From: Azadirachta indica
Taxonomy: Eukaryota > Streptophyta > Magnoliopsida > Sapindales > Meliaceae
DNA length: 64,000 nucleotides
Assembly (NCBI GenBank): GCA_022749755.1
Contig: CM040453.1
Span: forward strand, 17,679,368-17,743,367
Reading direction: 5' to 3'
A program made the translations under genes and the position numbers. A model generated the notes under the pieces. That model did no database searches and had not been told where the DNA came from. It saw only the letters and a list, made by a program, of their open reading frames with translations. Shown here piece after piece: positions 44,985-56,294 of this stretch (its first letter is position 1; every line of letters begins with the position of its first letter).

Positions 44985-47779
44985 AAAAATATCTCTTAAA
45001 TATCAAGCTTAGGATAAAAAATATGAGTTGAAAACAATAAATATTTAAATTAAAATTATAAGATTAATAATTTTATCCCTACTTTTTTCAATTATTAAAA
45101 TCTATTGTAATTTTTTAATTTTAAATTTTATTTAAATAAAATAAATTATTAATAAAATATTATTAATGGACTAATTTTTGTAAAATAATAAATAAAAACA
45201 TAATTTTATCATTTATAACAAATAAATTCTTAATAAGGAATTTCGTTAAACTGAATAAGGTTAAACTGAAAAACAAATAAAGGTGAGCCTATGATAATAT
45301 TCAAATTAAGTATACTTTTAATTGTCGATCTATACTTAATTAACTCTTAATAAAAATCTTGTATAATTTCTTATAAAATAAGTAATTTTTTAATCCTAAA
45401 ATAATTTTCATATTTTATTTCTCAATATCTTTTTAATTATTTTCCACCATTCAAATAAATTAAATATTATTTTCATTTCAATGTATTTTATTATATTTCT
45501 TAACTCAAAAAAAGCATTTTTTTTAACAATTATATCTTATATTACCCAAATTAACTTGTGTGAATAAAATTTATTAAAAAATATAGTTAGGAACTCATAA
45601 ATTATTGTACTAGAAAATTAATTCAAACCAAATCTGATACAAATTTTTTATCATGCCGTTTGTAACAATTAATGTCAAAAACTTATATTTTTAAAATATA
45701 TTTTTATTTATTAATTTTTCGAAATTTAAAAACCTGTTCAATATCATGCTAATTGTTAATTATAAAATGAAAGACATGTAAGTATTTTTCATATTTTCTC
45801 TTCTTCTTTTATAAAATTGACGAAAACAATGCAATTATTTTTTTGGGTTAAAAGGAATTTAGAGTAAAGTACGTTGGATTTATTTTTTAAAAGATTAAAA
45901 TAGAAAGTAGAAATCAAAAGTCTTTTTAAATTGTAAGAATGGCAAGTGAAAGTCAATAGCTAACATTCTAATGGGAAGTTTGTTGATGGTTTGAACCTTG
46001 GTTAAATGAAAATTAAATAACGTTATCTGCTCATTAAATTCAACCCAATTTTTTTTTTTTTTGAAATTTTTTGAAATATTTCTTGTACCTACTACTAATT
46101 CTTAATTTTTGTGGTAAAATTACTATTACAAATCATGGTACTTTATTTGCCACGTAGACTACAGTACGTAATCGTGTTAAGACTTGTACTGTAATATCAT
46201 TTAACATGTTTCTATATTTGTACTAATGTGATAACAACAAATGGATACCTTATTTTATCAAAAATGTTAATACATATATACTTTTGATTATTTGTTGCGA
46301 ATAAGTCCCAGACTCGTGGAAGTGATAAGTGAATTGAGCCAGCGCCATAGAACACAAAAAATAATAGACCAGCACATTATCTGAGTGCACAAGTCTGAAT
46401 CGAGCTCATATTTTAGACATGTTAATCCAATAGGACATCAGCGTGAAAGACAAGTAATTAATTGAAATTTTTTAAAAAATTATAAAAAATACATAACAAT
46501 AATTTTTTACAAATTAATTTTAGTAATATTTTAATAATTTTAATCAATTAAAAATTTGTGAAAAGTATTCAAAATTGTTAGCCTACTATGTCACAAATTT
46601 AATATGTTTATAGATTGAGCCAGGTCAAACTTTTAAAAATTAAACATAGTTTACTAAATTTTATGGGTCATGCTATATGACATAAGAAGTTTGTTACCTC
46701 TATTGATGCTTGACAGGGACTTATACGGAACTACAAAACAACTAAAGTCAAGGATCATTTTGTTAAAATCACAAAAGTATGTTTTTGTGTATTATTTTAT
46801 TAAAATATAGAGACCTATTTATTGTTATCCCTATTATAATAAATATTTAATGAATAGACTAAATAAAATTATATTGGGCTTACTAATTTAAAATCCTTTG
46901 CTCTGCTCTAATACCAAGTTTTAAAAAATAAAATTATATTGAATTCTTATAAGTAGATAAACATGTATTTATATGTGTTGAAATAATAAAATAATATAAA
47001 GTAGGAATCCTATTAAACTTATGAATTCTTAACAAATTAAGAGAAAACTAATAATAGTTGAATTAAATTTATACTTAATAACACTAAACCTAGTAAAATT
47101 AAACAAGTCTAATTTTAATTATAATAAAGATCATTGATGGTGTATTATGTTTTAGGGGATTATAGACTGTTTAATTATTACTTGTTTATAAATTTTTGCT
47201 TCCTATTTTCAAAACTTTTGCATTTCACTCCTTCTGATAGAAATTGGCTTCTTGCATGAAGAGTTGGTTCAGTTATTTGGAGGCAAATGTTGCCTATAAA
47301 ATCAGTCTTGTCTTAGAAATGTTTACCATGAGTTTGTAATTCAGTTTACTGAAGGGAACTATAAAAAAACTGTGATTCCACAGAGGGCTTTGTTGGCATC
47401 CAGGGACACTTGTCCTTGGTGTTAGTACATTTTAGATGTCGTCAGAGGTCTTAATAGTTTTCCCTACAATTGTTCATTTAGAAACAATCCATTTATCGGA
47501 TAATCGTATATTTACAGCAAGTGCTTCTTTCTGCATAAAATGTTTTTGCGTTTTTGGAGGAGGAATGATATGGAATTATAAAATCTCTGTCTTCTGACTG
47601 TTTTTTCGGTTATTTAGTTGGGGTGAAATGGAAGGATTTTTGAAGAAGCTAGGATGAACATACTAAATTTTTCAGGAATAAGGCACATTACCTTGAGTCT
47701 CTATGAGTTCAGTTTCGAATGAATCTAAGGATATTCCATTTTCTTTTTTAATTCTGGAAAACTGTGAAGTTTTTATTAG
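44985..47779. other. AT-rich intergenic stretch
   Basis: No gene recognised. At 46,905-46,916 the plus strand reads GCTCTAATACCA, one base from the reverse complement of the Ty1/copia initiator-tRNA-Met primer site, so a copia relic is conceivable, but no flanking LTR or pol was seen. From 47,220 to 47,780 the composition is less AT-rich and may be intron of the following gene fragment. Confidence 0.4.
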
Positions 47780-47844
47780 ATGATACGGAAAATAAAAGCA
47801 GAAAGAAGCAACTCACTTTTTTGTTGTGTTGATACTGTTTATAG

Positions 47845-48442
47845 ACTCCTAGATCAGGATTGCACTCCACATACTTACATGCAACTAAGGAAGGCACTGA
47901 CAAGGTATTTCAGTGCCTCTTCTTTTATGAGGGGCAAAAGTGGAAAAGCAGCCAAAGAATCTGCGGATCTATCTACTCAGAGCAGTGATATGGATTCAAC
48001 AGTGCCAAAGTTGTTTATGATCCCATCTAAGAACAAAGACGATTCACCGAGAACTCAGTATGAAAGTCACATCTCCACACTATGGAAATTGCGGGATCAG
48101 GTCTCGCTCACTCTCTTTCCCTCTCACACACATATGCATGCATCCATTGCACACAATTTTGAGCTCTTGCTGCATCAATACTCATTTTCTTATGTTTTCA
48201 GCTCACAGGAGTCTGATTGTAAATCTGAAATTTATGCTACTAAAGGCACTCGTAGTATTCAAATCCGAAGTAGTTGGCTTTTGCTACAGGTGCTGTCGAT
48301 GAACTGCCCTTCGTTTGTGAGGACTGTTTCTGAACGTGACTGGTTGAAAAATTCTGCCAAGATATGGGAACTTATTAAAAGTTCTCCAATCATAAAAGAG
48401 TATAGCAGAATGCTTCAAAGTTGTGGTATGTTTAGGAGTTAA
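47845..48442 (+). pseudogene. 3'-terminal exons of an unrecognised host gene
   Basis: A good acceptor (TTGATACTGTTTATAG ending at 47,844) opens an exon reading LLDQDCTPHTYMQLRKALTR, then RGKSGKAAKESADLSTQSSD and KLRDQ. A GT-AG intron, 48,101-48,289 (phase 0, 189 bp and free of in-frame stops), joins it to VLSMNCPSFVRTVSERDW, IWELIKSSPIIKEYSRMLQS and CGMFRS, with a stop at 48,440-48,442. Because the intron is in frame, the whole stretch looks like one 220-codon frame from 47,780, but residues before LLDQ look non-coding. The soluble, mixed-charge protein belongs to no family I can name. No upstream exons were found, so this is either the last two exons of a gene with very long introns or, more likely, a truncated fragment. 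Confidence 0.5.
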
Positions 48443-49832
48443 TCATCTGCAACATTTCCTTATAGTAACTTTTGATTGTTGTGCTGTTTGTGGAGTAGCT
48501 TTTCTCTCTTTTTCCATTTTATTAACAGTTAGGGTACCTGATGGTTGAAAGTAAACTAATACAGTATGATTTGATTGTTGATGCTTCAATTTTCTGTCTC
48601 CCCTAAATTCTATGCTAGAGTTTGTTTTTTTAACTAAATTGTGAATTGATTTGAAATATGAATACACCTGAACATTCAGATCCAAATGGTCAGCAATTAT
48701 TTTTGCGTGAAATATAATATTTAATTATTTTTTTTCTTTTTAATGTGTAAGTACTAATTTGACTGATATATGAAACGAAAAGTTTCAAAGTATATACCGA
48801 TTATAATTATATCATTCATTGGATTATTTTTAAAGATAATTTGAATGATTGATGGGTTACTTCAATTTTGGACCTAACTCTCGTTTTAAAGAATTCCTAG
48901 TTTTCAATTCCATTTATTTAATATTTCATGCTAATTTAAATTGATCAATAGTCAATAATTTTTTTTTTTGGAGACATTTGCAATAACCAATGATAGACCA
49001 TTGTTTACCAACTGATATTTATGTTATTAATGTATATTTCCAATGTTGTCAAACATGTATGCCCTAAGAAAGTAAATAAAATATTGGAGAAAATCAAAGG
49101 AATGATGGTATTTATGTAAATAAAGAAAAAAGATTGAAAATAGTTGATGGTTAATTTTTTATATCCCACTTCACTCATACAGATATTAGAAAATGTTGGT
49201 ACGTATAGTAACAGGTTGTTGGCCCATAAAAAATATCCTACCCCAACCCCTCCCCCTCCCCTTCCTCTAGAAATAAAAAAAAAAAAGAAGTTAAATCATT
49301 ATTAAGCTTTTCTTAAAAATATTTATTAGGTTAAGTTTTGATATATAGACAAATTATTTGTTCTACTATTAAAATTGGCTACCATAATTTAAAAATTGAT
49401 TATCTCTATCACTTATGAATCAAAGAAAAACATTTCAAAAAAATAGTCAATAATATAATTTTTATGTATTTACATTATTTTTTTTCCAAATTGGTGTCTT
49501 TTTTCTAATTCTTTGTGATCAAACATTGAACATCTTCATGGCTCTTTTTTTCAAAAAGAAAAAACAAAGAAATGATAGAAAAAGGAAAACAAATATCATA
49601 AATTATATCAAATAAACAGGAAAATTATATCTTAATGCAAATAAATGTATTACAAATTATACTTACTTATTAACAACTTTCTTGACGTTAGAGACAATTT
49701 CATTTTAAAGTGAGTTCAAAAAATATGTGATGTCATTATATGGATCAATAATGACCAACATCCAGTGAAATCTATATTGATGGTAAAAATATATATATAT
49801 ATAATAAATGCATTAGTTGAAATAAATTATAC
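48443..49832. other. AT-rich stretch between a host-gene fragment and the CACTA element
   Basis: The first 200 bp may be 3' UTR of the preceding gene fragment. A C-rich pyrimidine tract lies at 49,238-49,270. No gene, and no CACTA terminal inverted repeat, could be identified here by eye. Confidence 0.4.
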
Positions 49833-50500
49833 TTAACAATTAATAATTAAATATATAATCATATAACATAATGAAACTACATACTCATGATAATATAGAG
49901 CAAAAAATATCTGATTCATTTTTGCATGTCTTATCCTTTTTGCGATTGAACGTACTCTATGAGCTTCTATTTTCCTGCCAATTGAAGCAATATCATGTGA
50001 ATTCACAAATCCAATCATATCAACCAAATTTCTCTCTTTGATGTAATTGTATAAGTGCCTAATAATAAAATAAAAGCTTTTGTTATTATAACAATAAATC
50101 TATACCTTGATATTTTATAACTTCAAATCGTGGTCCATGTGCTATTCACCGTAAGTTCTTCAATATATTATTATTTGGATGACTTAACTCATGAGCTATT
50201 TGCACACATATAAGCATCATAAAAAATGGTTAATTTTGTGTAGATGATTTATTTCGGTGCCTTAATATTAATACTAAATGTTAGCTAGCACTAACTTTGT
50301 CACGCAACCAATAAATAAACGTGCGGTTGTACTCATCTTGTAACCACTTCTTTCCTTTAGATTTTTTTCGATGCTCTAGCCTTTATAGCTCCATGTGTTT
50401 CCTAACATATAAAATAAAAAGTAATGTTATATATATGGCTTCAAACCTAGATAATTAATTTTCAAATAAAAAATGAATGAAATTTTTTAACTTACTTAAT
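49833..50500 (-). pseudogene. C-terminal region of CACTA transposon, including a Ulp1-like fragment
   Basis: On the minus strand near 50,300-50,450 is LEHRKKSKGKKWLQDEYNR followed by TFIYWLRD, the usual tail of the TNP2-type transposase. Farther on (49,833-50,037) VDMIGFVNSHDIASIGRKI and AKMNQIFFALYYHE match the start of the Ulp1-like cysteine protease domain often encoded by plant CACTA elements; its catalytic His/Asp/Cys region is absent. The frames are broken throughout. Confidence 0.6.
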
Positions 50501-52929
50501 ATACGGTTGAACTTCATTTGTGTTTTTAATACATATCGATGAGCTTGCTCTTATTGAATACGATCAATAGTTTCTACCTTACCTCATGATAGTGGCCTAC
50601 CAATAGAATCACTTTCATAAGCTTGACCAGATGAGATTCCAATTGCATCTACATAGATAAGTATTCTGTGCAAAACTCAATAGCTTCTTCTGCAATGTAA
50701 CATTCTGTAATACATCCTTCTGGACGATTACGATTCCTCACATAACCTTTGAAAACTTTCATGAACCGTTCAAATGGGTACATCCAGCAGATAAACTGGT
50801 CCGCATAGTTTAACTTCTCTAACAAGATGCACTGTTAAATGAACCATTATATCGAAAAATAACGGAGGAAAATATTTTTCAAGTATACGTAAGGTCAACA
50901 CAATACTAGTTTGCACCTCATCAACTTTTTCCACATCCACCGCTTTTTTGCATAACATATTAAAAAAGAAGCAAAATCTAGTAATTGCAAACCTTACATG
51001 CTTAGGTAACACAGAGCGGATTGCCACAGACAATAATTGTTGCATCAATATATGATAGTCGTGAGACTTTAGACCATAGAGCTTACAATCTTTCATTGAA
51101 ACAACATTTCTAAAATTTGATGAGTATCCTTCTAAAACCTTTGCATTAAATAACGTCTTACAAAATCTTCTTTTTTCATCTGTAGACATTGTGTAATATG
51201 CTGGAGGTAAAAGTATCCCTTTTGCTATCTTTGTAGGTGCCAACTCATTCCTTAACCCCATCTCTTTAAGATCTAATCGAGATGCAAGTCCATCTTTGGT
51301 TGTACCTGGAATGTTCAATAGTGTACCAACTATGTTATCACACACATTTTTCTCAATATGCATAACATCTAAAATATGTCGAACATGAAAAGATTTCCAA
51401 TATTCTAACTAAAAAAAGATTGACTTTTTCTTCCAACAACTTTCAGTACTACCATTAGAACTTGTAATATGACGCTTGCGTTTTCTTTGAGAAAAATGTA
51501 CCCCTGCAATTTTTTTTTAATATTTCTTCACCTGTTAATGGTTTTCGAGCTTTTCTCAATTCCTGTTCACCATTAAAAGCCTTTTTTTGGTTCCTATACG
51601 AATGATGTGGAGGCAAAAATCTTCTATAACCCATATAAGACATCTTTTTACTGTGTTTTAACCTGCAACAATCGGTTTCTTCACTGCACATTGGACATGC
51701 ATAATATCTTTTCATTGTATACCCAGATAAATTCCCATACACTGGAAAATCATTTATTGTCCATAGTAATATTGCTCTTAACTTGAAGTGCTCTTTACGA
51801 TATGCATTATATGTCGAAATACCTTCCTCCTACAGTTGTTTAGATCATCAATCAATAGCTGCAAATAAACATCTATATTGTTTCCAGGTTGTTTGGGCCC
51901 AAATATTAATGTGGAAGATTATAAGTTATCATCACAATAGGCCAGCAACTATACCTACTACTAAGAGAATTATGTGGGTTAATTCCATCAGCTGCAAGTG
52001 CAAGTCAAAGGTTTCTTGGATTAATAGCAAAATCTAGCCAAGAGTTATCAACTAGCCTCCATGTTGGGGAATTAGAAGGATGTCGTAGTATAGCATCAAT
52101 TTCCCTCACATTAGCATGCTATGTCAAATTCTTTGTTGTTTCTGCACTTTGAAACATTCTTCTAAATCGAGGGATCGGTGGAAAATACCATAAAACCTTG
52201 GCGGGCACACCATTCTTTGGCTCAGTTGAATTCTTGTTAAGCTTCCATCTTAACACTCCACATTGAGGACATATAGTTGCATCTTGAAACTGTTTTCTAT
52301 ACAATATACAATCATTGGGACAAACATGTTTCTTTTCATATTCCATTCCAAGTGCATTAAGTGTCTTCTTTGCTTTATACATTGATAGGGGCAACTCATT
52401 ATTACTTGGTAACATGTCAGCAAATAATTGCAACAAATCAGAAAAAACATTGGTCAGAAAATCCATAGTTTGCTTTTCGGTTGTACAACTTTACCAAAGC
52501 ACACAGTTTTGTATATTTGGTACAACCAAAATACAATGGCTTCTTAGCATCATCTAATAACTTCTGAAAAACTTCTGGATTACTAATACAATCATCTTGT
52601 GCAACACACACCATTTCTGTAGTATTATCTATCCCATCATCATTACCATAACATTCAAAATATGACTACTCCACATTTGGCAAATCTACCCCATAATCAC
52701 ATGATTCTCCATGCCAAATCCAAGTGCAATAACTTTGATCAATATCATTAAAAAATAAATGTTCTTTTATCTCCATAACAATGTGCACTTTGAAATTGCC
52801 ACACTTTATGCATGGACAATGTATAGCATTAGGATTCCTTGAATGACGTAATGCAAATTTTAAGAAATTATCTACACCTTCTACAAATGCATGCGATCTC
52901 CTATCTATAATCATCCAAAATTTATCCAT
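50500..52929 (-). pseudogene. CACTA (En/Spm) transposase, TNP2 / Transposase_21 type, degenerate
   Basis: The start MDKFWMIIDRRSHAFVEGV at 52,929 is the transposase-associated domain with its CPCIKCGN zinc-like motif (about 52,790). Next come PEVFQKLLDDAKKPLYFGCT (about 52,530), LPLSMYKAKKTLNALGMEYE, CPNDCILYRKQF, CPQCGVLRWKLN and VLWYFPPIPRFRRMF (52,119-52,466). Then NLSGYTMKRYYACPMCSEET (51,455-51,742) and MHIEKNVCDNIVGTLLNIPG, GYSSNFRNVVSMKDCKLYGL, SHDYHILMQQLLSVAIR and MVHLTVHLVREVKLCGPVYL (50,770-51,363). At 50,560-50,760, GYVRNRNRPEGCITECYIAE follows. The family protein binds subterminal repeats and excises the element. At least five frame breaks make it inactive. CACTA terminal repeats were not located. 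Confidence 0.9.
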
Positions 52930-53653
52930 TCTGAAAATATAATCACTAAAAGTGTTAATACACATTATTTCTAATTTATGACAATATATGTTTATATTAG
53001 AGATGATATTAGAGACTTACAGAGAGGACCAAATTGCTGCCGTAGTGCTAGAGACCAGTGGTGAGAAGCTTAAGTGTTAGAGACCACCAGAGGAGAAAGA
53101 TTAATTCCAGCAATAGTAAATAAATGCATCACAACTAGCCAACATCGGTTCCCAGCAACAACAAAACCAAAAACCAAAACACAATAGCAGCCACAAATAG
53201 CAGAAGTAGTAGTAGCCAAATACATAGCAGCTACTAAAAAAAAATTGTAAGTTAGAGAATCAATTGCATCCTTACAGAACTGGGTGAAGATATCCAAGAG
53301 CAGTAACTCGAGAGAGCAACCAACAAAACATCAACAGAGAAGAAGCAAAACAGCAAACCAATTATAATAGCAGAAAACGTATCTCAGCAACGAAAAAACT
53401 CATAACAAAACCAGCAACATACAATAGCAAGCAGCAGTTAGAGCTGGTAAAACTATTGCAATTATGACATAGCAAAATCCACTAAAACACAATAATTTTA
53501 GTTTTAATTTTATATTATATTATTAATATTAATAATTTTATTTGTATTAATTACCTTTAATAATTTTGTTTTAACTTTTTATTATCTTTTAATAATTATG
53601 TTGCTAACTTTTTTTGTTTAATTACTATTTAATATTCAACTTTGGCTACCGAA
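52930..53653. other. Leader region of the CACTA element and AT-rich flank
   Basis: From 53,030 to 53,460 the sequence is less AT-rich, with AGAGACCA words at 53,050 and 53,085 and A/C-rich runs. It is probably the 5' untranslated part or subterminal region of the CACTA element. From 53,470 it is plain AT-rich DNA. Confidence 0.4.
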
Positions 53654-55425
53654 TTTTAATGTTTAAGCAAGAATATTTAATCAAAAGGAAAAAAGAGAGA
53701 ATAGTTTATTTTTCATTGAATTCCAATACATAAACAACAAACATAATCAAAACAAAAAAGAAATAAATAATGTCCTACTACTCATTGGCTATAATCATTA
53801 AATTACATAAAAATAAAATAGTGACAATTAATATTTAATGTTTTTTACATGGTTATATTTTTTTGCATATGATGAGAGAATTAATATTCAAAGCGAATTT
53901 AACTCAAAAAGACTGAATTCGGCTAAAAAATGAAGACGTTCAAGAACCAAAACGTAAGAGAAGTATGGACCAAAATGCCAGTCATTAGGGGACCTAAATA
54001 TAAAGTTGAGTGGATCTATTTACAAAGTTTTCTAACCTTACAGCTCAGCTTTGCATGGCGTGGCTCCGCCAAGTATTAGCGCGCCAGCGCCATACATGCT
54101 GCACCTGCTCTTGTTCAGAATGCATGGCAGGAATGCACAGCGCGGCCGCGCCATTAACAATGTAGCCGTGCCACCTCTTCAATCGTACTCAGTCACCCGA
54201 GTTGTTTTTGGCGCCCCAGCACCCATTGCATTCAATTAAAAAATAAAAGTTTAATTTATTTTGATGCAGTATCAAAACAAACTTATCACTTACTCTTTAA
54301 TTTGATTTGTTTATTTAATTCTCTGCAAGTAAATTTAATGTCTTTTGGTTATATTTTTTACAGATCACGAGATAATAGGCCATTCAAAGGGAATTTAACT
54401 CAAAATGATTGAATTTGGCTAAAAAAAAAGACGTTCGAAAACCAAAACGTAAGAGAAGTATGAACCAAAATGCAAGTCACTAAGGGACCTAAGTGCAAAG
54501 CTGAGTAGACCTATTTGCAAGGTTTTCAAACCTTGCAGGTCAGTTTTGCATGGCGCAGCTATGCCAAGTATCAGCGTGATTGCGCCATGCCACCTGCTCT
54601 TATGCAGCATGCATGGCAGAGAGCATGGTGCGGCGGCACCATTAATGGAGCAGTCGCACCACCTCTTCAATTGTACTGTACTCACTCCCTTGTGTTATTT
54701 TTAGCGCTCCAACATCCACTGCAATCAATTGAAAAATGAAAGTTTAATTTATTTTGATAAGTGTATCAAAACAAACTTATCATTTACTCTTTAATTTGAT
54801 TTGTTTATTTAATCCTCTGCTAACATCAATATTTAATATTTTTTTGTTGCATTTTTTGTAAATTATGAGAAAATTAGCCATTCATAGCAAATTTGACTCG
54901 AAATAATTGAATTCGACTAAAAAGGAAGACATTCGAGAACGAAAACGTAAGGAAAATACGGACCCAAAAGTAAGTCTCCTGCGGACCTAGGTACAAAATT
55001 GAGGGGATCTACTTGCAAGATTTTCAAACCTTTTAGGTTAGCTTTTCAATGATTCTCTGTTTTTTTTTTTTTTTTTGTACGTGGAGAATTTTTGCAACTT
55101 TAAATCCAAACTAAGGGAGTTAGGGAAAAAGATGAATAGAGAAAAAAAACAGAAGAAAAAAGAAAAGAAAAAGAAAAAAAATGTAAAAACGAAAAAAAAA
55201 CCAAACAAATCAGGCTTGCTTCTTGATTTTAATGTCTAAGAAGGAATATTCTTGATTTTAATGTCTAAGAAGGAATATTCAATCAAAAGGTAAAAAGAGA
55301 GAATAGTTTATTTTTCCTTAGATTCCAATATATATACAACAAACATAATCAGAACAAAAAAGAAAGAAACAATGTTCTACTACTCATTAGATATAATTAT
55401 TAATTTACATAAGAATAAAATATTG
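53654..55425. repeat. LTR-derived tandem array, block A (three ~490-bp units plus two P segments)
   Basis: A 190-bp segment P (TTTAATGTxTAAGxAxGAATATT to AATAAAATAxTGA) lies at 53,654-53,840 and again at 55,249-55,425. Between them are three units: U1 (about 53,841-54,261), U2 (54,262-54,754) and U3 (54,755 to about 55,200). Each unit carries AATTTGATTTGTTTATTTAAT, a segment like AACTCAAAAAGACTGAATTCG, GACCTAAxTxCAAAGxTGAG and, in U1 and U2, a G+C-rich island with GCGCGGCCGCGCC-like words. U3 begins TGATAAGTGTATCAAAACAA, the same start as the 3' LTR at 62,766, so the units are LTR-derived. A 29-bp tandem duplication lies at 55,220-55,279. Confidence 0.7.
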
Positions 55426-55620
55426 AAAATCTCTTCGTTCAAATCTCCTCTTTCTAAAAATATTTTTTTTAATCAAGCCATCAATCTACAATTCCATTTC
55501 CAAATCTCAATCCCAAAGCCCACTTTTATTAGTTGACCAGCTAGCAAATAATTTCCCTCTTCAAAGACAATTCCCTCAATTCCTCAATCAATCCCTATTC
55601 CTCTACTGATTCTTCCCAAG

Positions 55621-56290
55621 TTGGTGCAGTACGCAGCTACCTCCGGTGGGTAGGAGTTACACAACTGTATTAAAAATGCCTATGCCATGAGAAAGAGTAG
55701 GATGGCAGCTATAAAGTTTGAAACTGCTACTATGACAGTTAACAATAAGAATGCCTATAGATGTGCGGAGTTAGGTGGGTTTATGCTTTAGCAGATGAAT
55801 CGGTATGTTGAACTTGTAGTTGGAGGTTTGGATTTGTGCTTTAGCAGATGAATCCAAATATGTGGTATGTTGAACTTGCAGTTGGAGGTGTGGATTTTTG
55901 CTTTGGCAGATGAATCCAAATATATGGTATGTTGAATTTGCAGTTGGAGGTAATAAGGTTCATGCTTGCTATAATGGCAAGCTCGTTTGAGGGCATACAC
56001 CTTGGGTTAGTGCTCACACTGTTGAAAGGCTGATGAGACCTTTGCTTCGAGCACTTTAGATAAAGTTTTGTGTGTTAATTTTAGAGCTCAAAATCAGCTA
56101 ATTGATATTTTGTGAGATATTTGCTTACTTTCAAATGCATGTGGTTAGTTGATCTATTTCAAGGTATTGATCTAAGGAAAATAGCTAGTATGTTTGCTTA
56201 TGCAAGGTGCATAGGGGAGAAGCAGATTAATGGTGAGGATTGCTTCATTCTTAAGTTTTGTGCCGATCCTTCGAAGGCTATTAATAATAA
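55621..56290 (+). pseudogene. DUF620-family protein, partial pseudogene with a triplicated segment
   Basis: Translated blocks in order: VQYAATSGG, then ELHNCIKNAYAM, RMAAIKFETATMTVNNKNA, then FMLxQMN, MWYVELAVGG, VGGNKVHACYNGKLV, GHTPWVSAHT, MRPLLRAL. After a probable intron (about 56,055-56,164) come GIDLRKIASMFAYARCIGEK and INGEDCFILKFCADP. These match the conserved core of the plant DUF620 family (At3g19540/At1g49840 type), which has no established biochemical role. A segment of 53-62 bp is present three times in tandem (55,785-55,951). Stops and frameshifts are frequent. Both ends of the gene are missing, and R-tail-like AT-rich DNA follows at 56,295. Retention of the intron argues against retroposition. 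Confidence 0.75.
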
Positions 56291-56294
56291 TAAG

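Noticed and set aside
47780..47844. N-terminal 21 codons of the 220-codon open frame
   Set aside because: The Cys-rich T-rich sequence ends in a good acceptor at 47,844, so it is more likely the end of an intron than coding.
49833..53653. Terminal inverted repeats of the CACTA element
   Set aside because: I searched by eye for CACTA-type termini on both flanks and found no convincing pair, so the element ends are not annotated.
54051..54739. Open frames in the G+C-rich islands of the LTR units
   Set aside because: They differ from unit to unit in frame and length and match no protein; the islands are non-coding repeat sequence.
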